This document shows positions 58,458 through 64,000 of a stretch of 64,000 nucleotides of DNA, in pieces. Both the position numbers and the translations under genes were made by a program. How positions within the stretch are numbered: the stretch's first letter is position 1; every line of letters starts with the position of its first letter. The notes under the pieces were generated by a model. That model saw only the letters and a program-made list of their open reading frames with translations, was not told the origin of the DNA and ran no database searches. Source of the stretch: Caballeronia sp. GAFFF1 (lineage in GTDB: Bacteria; Pseudomonadota; Gammaproteobacteria; Burkholderiales; Burkholderiaceae); NCBI RefSeq assembly GCF_023630705.1, contig NZ_JALQEM010000028.1:1-64000 (forward strand). Direction: 5' to 3'.

Positions 58458-58808
58458 GTGACAACCAATACTCAACCGATGGAGCGCAACGAATTGAAAC
58501 TCGCATTCCTGACGATGGCTTTCGTACTCGGAACGTCGCCGGTGATGGCGGCGCAGCGGTACACGGAAGTCTGGAATCCGCCGGAAGCGAAGTCGCAATC
58601 GGCGACGAGCAAGGCGAAGACGCACGCCGCATCGCGAACAGCCGCAAAGAAGAAAGCCCGAAGCGGGGCGGCGGTCAAGCAGATTGCAGACAAAGCTGCC
58701 ATCGAGGCACCGACGGTCGCGCCGCGCGCGAAGGCGGCGTCGCCCCGGCAGACGGAGCCTGTCATTCCACGCAAGATCGAGCCGAATGGCCAGGTCATGC
58801 GGGTTTGA
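58458..58808 (+). CDS. hypothetical secreted basic protein, second gene of the SOS unit
   Basis: Not recognised. A 116-residue protein with a signal peptide (LKLAFLTMAFVLGTSPVMAA, cleavage near residue 32), then a short RYTEVWNPPEA segment and a disordered, Lys/Ala/Thr/Pro-rich basic tail. GTG 58458 is adjacent to the stop of the 76-residue ORF and has AGGG 7 nt before it; ATG 58479 is a possible alternative but has no ribosome site. It ends 17 nt before a strong terminator, so the two small genes form a closed unit. Confidence 0.7.
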   Translation: MTTNTQPMERNELKLAFLTMAFVLGTSPVMAAQRYTEVWNPPEAKSQSATSKAKTHAASRTAAKKKARSGAAVKQIADKAAIEAPTVAPRAKAASPRQTEPVIPRKIEPNGQVMRV

Positions 58809-58825
58809 GCCGCGGGTTACAGCAT

Positions 58826-58862
58826 AAAAAGAAGGGCGCTCCGTCGAGCGCCCTTCTTTTTT
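58826..58862 (+). terminator. intrinsic terminator after the SOS unit
   Basis: GAAGGGCGCT-CCGTCG-AGCGCCCTTC, a 10-bp perfect stem with 6-nt loop, preceded by AAAAA and followed by TTTTTT (58857-58862). The flanking A and T runs make it possibly bidirectional, which would also end the DUF3309 transcript from the other side. Confidence 0.93.
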
Positions 58863-58901
58863 CCAGCGAAGCGGCGGACGCTTGGGGGCGCCCGCCCGGT
58901 G

Positions 58902-59060
58902 TCATATACGGCCCATCAACAACAAAACGATCACCACGATCAACACGACGCCGAGAATTCCGCTGGGTCCGTAGCCCCAGCTTCGGCTGTGTGGCCAAGA
59001 CGGAATAGCGCCGATCAACAGCAGAATCAGGATGATGAGCAGGATGGTTCCGATCGTCAT
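58902..59060 (-). CDS. DUF3309 small membrane protein
   Basis: A 52-residue protein: a hydrophobic helix (IGTILLIILILLLIGAIPSW), a short Gly/Tyr/Ser loop (WGYGPSGILG), and a second helix. This is the DUF3309 family pattern, common as short envelope proteins in proteobacteria and often stress-induced; function unknown. ATG 59060 follows AAGGAG. The frame is open 11 codons further without a ribosome site. Confidence 0.88.
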   Translation of the reverse strand: MTIGTILLIILILLLIGAIPSWPHSRSWGYGPSGILGVVLIVVIVLLLMGRI

Positions 59061-59341
59061 TTGACTTCTCCTTATAAAAGACCGCGCGACCATCCGGCTC
59101 GACGTGCACCTCCCAACCCACTACACGTCTTAGCGCAGCGGCATCAAAGCCGCTGGCCGTCCGGCGTTGCGATCGACAAGGAGCGGGAAGCAAGGCCCGT
59201 GCCGACATGGGCGCGGGCGCGGCAGCAAGGCGCCGCACGCGTGCGCGAGGCCGCGTGCGGCGATGCTGATTGTCAAAATGAAAGACGGGGTAGCGGCGCG
59301 CGCAAAATTTTCAAAGCGAAAAGCGCGCGCCCGGCTATGCG

Positions 59342-60925
59342 TCAGAAGAGTCCGCGGAACGCCCAGAAGAGCGCGCCGGCAAGCGCGATCGAAACCGGCA
59401 GCGTGAGCAGCCACGCGAGCGCAAGACTGCGCACGGTTCGCCACTGCAGACCGGAGCCGTTGGCGGCCATCGTGCCCGCGACACCGGAAGACAGCACGTG
59501 CGTCGTGCTCACGGGCAGGCCGTAGACGTCGGCGGCGCCGATGGTCAGCATCGCGACGAGTTCCGCCGACGCGCCTTGCCCATACGTCAGATGCGTCTTG
59601 CCGATGCGTTCGCCCACCGTCACGACGATGCGCTTCCAGCCGACCATCGTCCCCAGCCCGAGCGCCACGGCGACCGCTACTTTTACCCACGTCGGAATGA
59701 ACTTCGTCGCGTGATCGAGTTGATGCTTGTAGTTGTCGAGCACGGCGACGTCGGCGGGCGCGAACGCGGGCGACTTCTGCTTCTCCATCACTCGTAGGGC
59801 CTCGGACGCGATGTACATCTCGTTTCGCACGTTGCGGACGTTGCCTTGCGGCACGGAAGCGATCGTCTCGCTGGGGCGGATCTGCGATTCGATCGAGCCG
59901 ATCAGCGCCTGCAACGAGGCGATGGTGTCGGGCGCGAGCGTCTTCGTCTGCACGAACTTCTCCACCTGCGCGCGCGCGTCCGGCGCCGGGGACGCGCCGC
60001 CGCTATACCGCTGGAGCACCTCGGTCGCGCTGTGGCTCACCGCGAGAAACGTCTGCGTCTCGGCCGGCGTGACTGCCTTGTTGAGCGCGTAGGCCGTCGG
60101 CACCGTGCCTATCAAGATCAGCATGATGAGGCCCATGCCTTTCTGGCCGTCGTTGGAGCCGTGGGCGAACGACACGCCGGTACACGTCAGGATCAGCAGA
60201 CAGCGAATCCAGAAAGGCGGCGGCGTGTTCTTCTTCGGCTCCTGGTACAGCTCCGGCACGCGCACGACGAGCTTCAGCACGTACAGCAAAAAGCCCGCGA
60301 GCACGAAACCGACAAGCGGCGAAAACAGCAGCGACTTACCGACCGACACTGCCTGGCTCCAGTCGACGCCCGACGTGTCGTTGCTTCCGTGCAGCATCTG
60401 ATTCATGAGGCCGACGCCGATGACCGAGCCGATCAGCGTATGCGAACTCGACGACGGCAGGCCGAGCGCCCACGTGCCGAGATTCCAGATGATCGCCGCG
60501 ATCAGCAGCGCGAAGACCATCGCAAAGCCCTGCGAACTGCCGACGCCGATGATCAGTTCAACCGGCAGCAACTGAAGGATGCCGAACGCGACTGCGCCGC
60601 TCGAAATCAGCACGCCGATGAAGTTCCACGCGCCGGACCACACGACCGCCAGATTGGGCGTCAACGAGTGCGTGTAGATGACGGTCGCGACGGCGTTGGC
60701 CGTGTCGTGAAAGCCGTTGACGAACTCGAAGCCGAGCGCGATGACGAGCGCGACGCCGAGCAGAAGGTAAGGAAACACCGACGATTCGCGCACCGGCGCG
60801 AGATCCTCGAACAGGTGCAGGATGCAATACACGACGCCCGCTCCGATGGCGAGCAGAAACACCAGAAACGCGAAGCGTTGCCCTGGCGTGCGGCCTTGCG
60901 TTTGGGGAAAGACAACCTGGTTCAT
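59342..60925 (-). CDS. PiT-family inorganic phosphate transporter
   Basis: A 527-residue membrane protein with the duplicated PiT signatures GFEFVNGFHDTANAVATVIY in the N-terminal half and LPSSSSHTLIGSVIG / LPVSTTHVLSSGVAGTM in both halves, and a large hydrophilic loop in the middle (about 280-400). It imports phosphate by proton or metal-phosphate symport. ATG 60925 follows AAGGA. The DUF47/PhoU-like partner that often precedes pit genes is not adjacent here. Divergent from modE. Confidence 0.93.
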   Translation of the reverse strand: MNQVVFPQTQGRTPGQRFAFLVFLLAIGAGVVYCILHLFEDLAPVRESSVFPYLLLGVALVIALGFEFVNGFHDTANAVATVIYTHSLTPNLAVVWSGAWNFIGVLISSGAVAFGILQLLPVELIIGVGSSQGFAMVFALLIAAIIWNLGTWALGLPSSSSHTLIGSVIGVGLMNQMLHGSNDTSGVDWSQAVSVGKSLLFSPLVGFVLAGFLLYVLKLVVRVPELYQEPKKNTPPPFWIRCLLILTCTGVSFAHGSNDGQKGMGLIMLILIGTVPTAYALNKAVTPAETQTFLAVSHSATEVLQRYSGGASPAPDARAQVEKFVQTKTLAPDTIASLQALIGSIESQIRPSETIASVPQGNVRNVRNEMYIASEALRVMEKQKSPAFAPADVAVLDNYKHQLDHATKFIPTWVKVAVAVALGLGTMVGWKRIVVTVGERIGKTHLTYGQGASAELVAMLTIGAADVYGLPVSTTHVLSSGVAGTMAANGSGLQWRTVRSLALAWLLTLPVSIALAGALFWAFRGLF

Positions 60926-61098
60926 GGCGCGTCCTTGAGGCGAGGAACTCCGGCAATGTCGAAGCAATAGGCCGGCGAAGGGAAAAGGTCATGTTTCATG
61001 GTGCATGTGTCGATTTCATGACTCTCGGAACAATTCCCATTTCCTCTTATGTGTGCCGCCATCGGGCGTGAAAGCATCGCTGGCGCTGAGGGCGTCGA

Positions 61099-61104
61099 TA
61101 TAAT
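61099..61104 (+). promoter_or_regulatory. possible -10 box upstream of modE
   Basis: A perfect TATAAT in TCGATATAATTC, 44 nt before the modE ATG. The -35 region is poor. The TCGATATAAT string is reminiscent of a half of the ModE operator, so autoregulation is possible but unproven. Confidence 0.4.
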
Positions 61105-61147
61105 TCGGCGGCACGTTTCGCGCATTTCCTCACTCGAGAGTCGACCG

Positions 61148-61972
61148 ATGCCCAAGGAAACACCGCCCGCCGTCCCCGAACCGCTCGAGTTCGGCGGCTC
61201 GGTCTGGGTTAAGAGCGGTGGCGAAACGCTCGGCGGCGCGGGGCGCATCGCGCTGCTGGCAGCGATTCGCGATACCGGATCGATCACCTCGGCCGCGAAA
61301 CGCGTCGGCATGAGCTACAAGGCGGCGTGGGACGCGGTGGATACGATGAACAACCTCGCGGGCGAGCCGCTCGTGGCCAGCGCGACCGGCGGCCGGGGCG
61401 GCGGCGGAACCAGACTGACTGCGTCGGCGCTGCGGCTCATCGACACCTATCACGCGGTGGAGCGCGAGCATCGCAAGTTTCTTGAACACGTGGGCGAGGC
61501 CATCGAAGGCTTCGACCGCGATTGGCGGCTTATCGGGAGATTGGGGATGAGAACGAGTGCGCGGAACCAGTTGGCGGGCAAGATCACGAAAATCACGCGC
61601 GGCGCCGTGAACGACGAAGTGGAACTCGGCTTGCCGGGCGGTCAGACCATCGTCGCGGTGGTTACCCATGAGAGCACGGAGGCGCTCGGCTTGCAGCAGG
61701 GCAGCGACGCGTTCGCGCTCATCAAGGCGTCGTGGGTCATGCTGATGGAGGACGGGCCCGCGAAGCTGTCCGCGCGCAACCAGTTGCGTGGGACCATTGC
61801 CAGCGTGACGCGCGGCGCGGTCAACGCCGAAGTGACGCTCTCGCTCGACGAGTCGACGACCGTCACTGCGATCATCACGAATCAGAGCGCACAGGCGCTT
61901 GGGCTGGCGGAGGGCCAGAAGGCTGTCGCCGTCGTGAAGGCGTCGAGCGTCATCATTGGCGTCAACGACTGA
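61148..61972 (+). CDS. modE: molybdate-responsive regulator ModE
   Basis: A 274-residue regulator. The N-terminal LysR-like winged helix (ALLAAIRDTGSITSAAKRVG, then MSYKAAWDAVDTMNN, residues about 25-110) is followed by two molybdate-binding TOBE/MOP domains (TSARNQLAGKITKITRGAVN and SARNQLRGTIASVTRGAVNA). It represses molybdate uptake genes when molybdate is bound. ATG 61148 fits the family; the frame is open 33 codons further. No modABC genes are adjacent, so it stands alone between the phosphate transporter and a PAP2 phosphatase. Confidence 0.93.
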   Translation: MPKETPPAVPEPLEFGGSVWVKSGGETLGGAGRIALLAAIRDTGSITSAAKRVGMSYKAAWDAVDTMNNLAGEPLVASATGGRGGGGTRLTASALRLIDTYHAVEREHRKFLEHVGEAIEGFDRDWRLIGRLGMRTSARNQLAGKITKITRGAVNDEVELGLPGGQTIVAVVTHESTEALGLQQGSDAFALIKASWVMLMEDGPAKLSARNQLRGTIASVTRGAVNAEVTLSLDESTTVTAIITNQSAQALGLAEGQKAVAVVKASSVIIGVND

Positions 61973-61988
61973 CGCGGTTTCTGTTGCT

Positions 61989-62678
61989 TCACGCGGCTGC
62001 GGGCTCGCGCGGCGCGTGCGAGTCGGCGCGCCGGTCCGGCACGCGATAGATCTTCGCCTTCCAGCGCGCCCGAACGTACGGGCGCTCGTGGCCCGATAAC
62101 CCGAGCGCAATCTCCGTGATCCAGTGCTGCGTCGGCACCGGCACGCCATGCAGCGCCACGACGACCGCGCCGAGGCTTGCCACGACCGGCGCGGGCGATA
62201 GCTTGCCGGCTTCCGCTTTCCACGCGATGCTCACGAACGCGATTGCAACCGCGCCGCCGAGCGCGCAACCCGCGACGACTTCCGATACCGAATGCGCGTT
62301 GACGACCACGCGCGACCCGCCGATCAGGGCGCCCAGCAGCAGACCCACGCCAACGCCGCCCGCGCGCAACGGGCCGCGTGCCGGCAGCAGCGCGACGAAG
62401 AGCGCCACGGGGAGCACCGCCGTCGCCATGAAGGCGTGGCCGCTGATGCCCGTGAAGTCGATATTGCGCACGCCGATTCCCCAGCCGATAAACGCGATCT
62501 TGCTCAAAGCGACGCATGCGCTGCCCGCGCCGAGGAGCGCGAGCCATTCCAGCGTGTACTTCCAGCGATAACCGAGCGCGAGCCACGCCGCAGCGGCGAG
62601 CCCGACGGGCAGCATGACGCCGACGCTGCCGAGCGCGGTGATGCTCAACCAGAGCGAAACGGGAATTTCAACGTTCAT
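61989..62678 (-). CDS. PAP2-family membrane phosphatase
   Basis: A 229-residue protein with about six hydrophobic segments and two of the three PAP2 motifs visible: SGHAFMATAVLP (general acid His) and GGSRVVVNAHSVSEVVAG (nucleophile His). The first motif (KxxxxxxRP) is weak or absent, and the last SEV replaces the usual SDV. It may dephosphorylate lipid or isoprenoid pyrophosphates at the periplasmic face. ATG 62678 (MNVEIPVSLWLSI); the frame is open further but without family similarity. Converges on modE. Confidence 0.85.
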   Translation of the reverse strand: MNVEIPVSLWLSITALGSVGVMLPVGLAAAAWLALGYRWKYTLEWLALLGAGSACVALSKIAFIGWGIGVRNIDFTGISGHAFMATAVLPVALFVALLPARGPLRAGGVGVGLLLGALIGGSRVVVNAHSVSEVVAGCALGGAVAIAFVSIAWKAEAGKLSPAPVVASLGAVVVALHGVPVPTQHWITEIALGLSGHERPYVRARWKAKIYRVPDRRADSHAPREPAAA

Positions 62679-62966
62679 CGAGGGCGATAGGAATAGCAGT
62701 TGCTGCACTGCGGCAGGCACGGGATCGGAAAGCCGTTGCGAGCAGAAGTATACCGGTTGGGAAGAAGACGAAAGGTTCGCTGGCGGACGATCGACAACCT
62801 GGCACATTAGACAGTATTTGCAGGCTTTTGTCGCCAAGTGGTGCGAATGACGCGACCGTTGCAGGCACAGCAGTCAGCGAATCGTTCCATTTAATGGTAT
62901 TGTGCACTGCAACACGACGCAGCCAACCGCGCGTCATCTGAAACACGCTTTAGGAGAACCAGCCAA

Positions 62967-64000
62967 ATGTCAAAGAGCCTTACCAAACTCTGGTTGCGTG
63001 GCTTGAGACGCCTGGTCGCTGTCCAAGTCGAAAGCATTCGCCCGCCCAAGGCGCGCCCGGCTGCGAAGCCCGCGCGTTCCAAGACCGTCCGGTCCAAGTT
63101 CAAATCGGGCGCCGCCGCGAAGGCCGCGGCTTTCGCCCCCGCTGCCCGCCGCCCTGAAACGGGCGAATCCCGCGTGCGGCCGCGTGCGTCCGCATGGGCG
63201 CGCGGCAAATGGGATCGCTCGTACCATTCTGCCCCGCCGACCGCCGGCCGCTTCGTCAACCATCTTTCCTACGCGTTGTATGTGCCGCCGAGAACCGGCC
63301 TCGGCCGCCTGCCTGTCGTCGTGATGCTCCACGGCTGCAAGCAAAGCGCCGACGACTTCGCGCAGGGCACGCGAATGAATCTCCTCGCGGACAAATACGG
63401 CTTCGCGGTGCTGTACCCGGAGCAGTCGAAGCATGACCATCCGCATCGCTGCTGGCGCTGGTACGACGATTCCAGCAGCGGTGGCGGCGGCGAGGCGGCG
63501 TCCGTCGTATCGCTGATTCGCGCGACGGTTGCCGAGCACCATTTCGATCCTGAACGCGTCTACCTTGCGGGCATGTCGGCGGGCGCGGGACTGGCCGCAC
63601 TGCTCGCGCTCCGGTATCCCGATTTGTTCGCTGCGGTTGGGCTGCATTCGGGCGTCGTTTTCGGCGAGGCGAACTCGGCGATCGGCGCGATGGACGTCAT
63701 GCGCCGCGCAAGCCGCACCGACCCGGTGACGCTGATCGACGCCGCGCTCGACGTGGGCGACTACCCGGGCATGCCGGCGGTCATCATTCACGGCGAACTG
63801 GATTCGGTGGTGTCCGCCGAGAACGCCGAGCAACTGACGCAGCAGTTCCTTCGGCTGAACGGCTTCATCGACGCGGCCGGCAAGCCGCGCGCGGGCGAAG
63901 TACGGGAGGAAACGCATTCCGATGGCGTCGTGCGCGACTATTTCAAGAACGGGCGGCGCGTGGTCAAGACGTCGATCGTGCGCGGGCTCGGCCATGCGTG
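62967..64000 (+). CDS. PHB-depolymerase-family esterase (3' end outside window)
   Basis: The first 344 residues of an alpha/beta hydrolase. Residues 1-85 are basic and Ala/Pro/Lys-rich with no signal peptide. The hydrolase domain (about 95 on) has the oxyanion motif VVMLHGCKQSADDF, nucleophile Ser204 in AGMSAGAGL, a probable catalytic Asp in IIHGELDSVVSAEN, and GLGHAW with the likely catalytic His at the window edge. This is the esterase_phb pattern, shared by intracellular PHB depolymerases and feruloyl/acetylxylan-type esterases. ATG 62967 follows AGGAG. Substrate unproven. Confidence 0.88.
   Translation, partial: MSKSLTKLWLRGLRRLVAVQVESIRPPKARPAAKPARSKTVRSKFKSGAAAKAAAFAPAARRPETGESRVRPRASAWARGKWDRSYHSAPPTAGRFVNHLSYALYVPPRTGLGRLPVVVMLHGCKQSADDFAQGTRMNLLADKYGFAVLYPEQSKHDHPHRCWRWYDDSSSGGGGEAASVVSLIRATVAEHHFDPERVYLAGMSAGAGLAALLALRYPDLFAAVGLHSGVVFGEANSAIGAMDVMRRASRTDPVTLIDAALDVGDYPGMPAVIIHGELDSVVSAENAEQLTQQFLRLNGFIDAAGKPRAGEVREETHSDGVVRDYFKNGRRVVKTSIVRGLGHA

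Overview
The window is a GC-rich, densely coded bacterial segment. Its gene order fimV-truA-trpF-trpB-(DNA methyltransferase)-trpA-accD-folC-SPOR/dedD-cvpA-purF is the one known from Burkholderia sensu lato. Together with the TreYZ/GlgE glucan operon and the FAD-dehydrogenase/triheme cytochrome complex this points to a Burkholderiaceae chromosome, probably Paraburkholderia or Caballeronia. The genus is inferred from synteny and protein flavour, not from a search. No rRNA, tRNA, insertion sequence, prophage or CRISPR array is visible.

Layout. (1) 1-11.4 kb: housekeeping block, all plus strand: the 3' end of fimV, truA, three trp genes with an embedded solitary adenine/cytosine methyltransferase, accD, a strong intrinsic terminator, folC, a DedD-like SPOR protein, cvpA and purF. 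(2) 11.4-12.6 kb: a minus-strand FKBP isomerase and AraC-type regulator. (3) 12.7-23.8 kb: a minus-strand exopolysaccharide locus with a Wzx-like flippase, a 59-aa small ORF, three GT4-type glycosyltransferases, a secreted PslG-like glycoside hydrolase, a Wzc/BceF-type tyrosine autokinase and a Wzy-like polymerase. The outer-membrane exporter, the initiating phosphoglycosyltransferase and the sugar-nucleotide genes are absent, so the locus is only part of the system. (4) 24.7-27.2 kb: an orphan sensor kinase with a degenerate ATPase domain and a CNNM/CorC-type membrane protein. (5) 27.3-48.6 kb: an eight-gene minus-strand trehalose/glycogen module (glgA, glgE, treS-maltokinase, glgB, glgX, treZ, malQ, treY). 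It converts trehalose to maltose, maltose-1-phosphate and alpha-glucan, and alpha-glucan back to trehalose. A ~230-bp inverted repeat separates glgX and glgB. (6) 49-54 kb: a DUF1345 membrane protein, then a Tat-exported small subunit, an FAD/3Fe-4S GMC dehydrogenase and a triheme cytochrome c with an unusual ~330-residue repeat linker. (7) 54.2-64 kb: a PPP-type phosphatase, topoisomerase IB, a Xre-RES toxin-antitoxin pair, a small SOS-box-controlled two-gene unit, DUF3309, a PiT phosphate transporter, ModE, a PAP2 phosphatase and a truncated PHB-depolymerase-type esterase at the right edge.

The observations most worth a second look are: the compact LexA-box, 76-aa, 116-aa secreted protein and terminator unit at 58.17-58.86 kb; the 51-bp minisatellite that separates the third heme domain of the dehydrogenase cytochrome from the other two; the GlgE with an extra, apparently acid/base-less GH13-like domain; the orphan kinase without N and G1 boxes; and the large inverted repeat inside the glucan operon.
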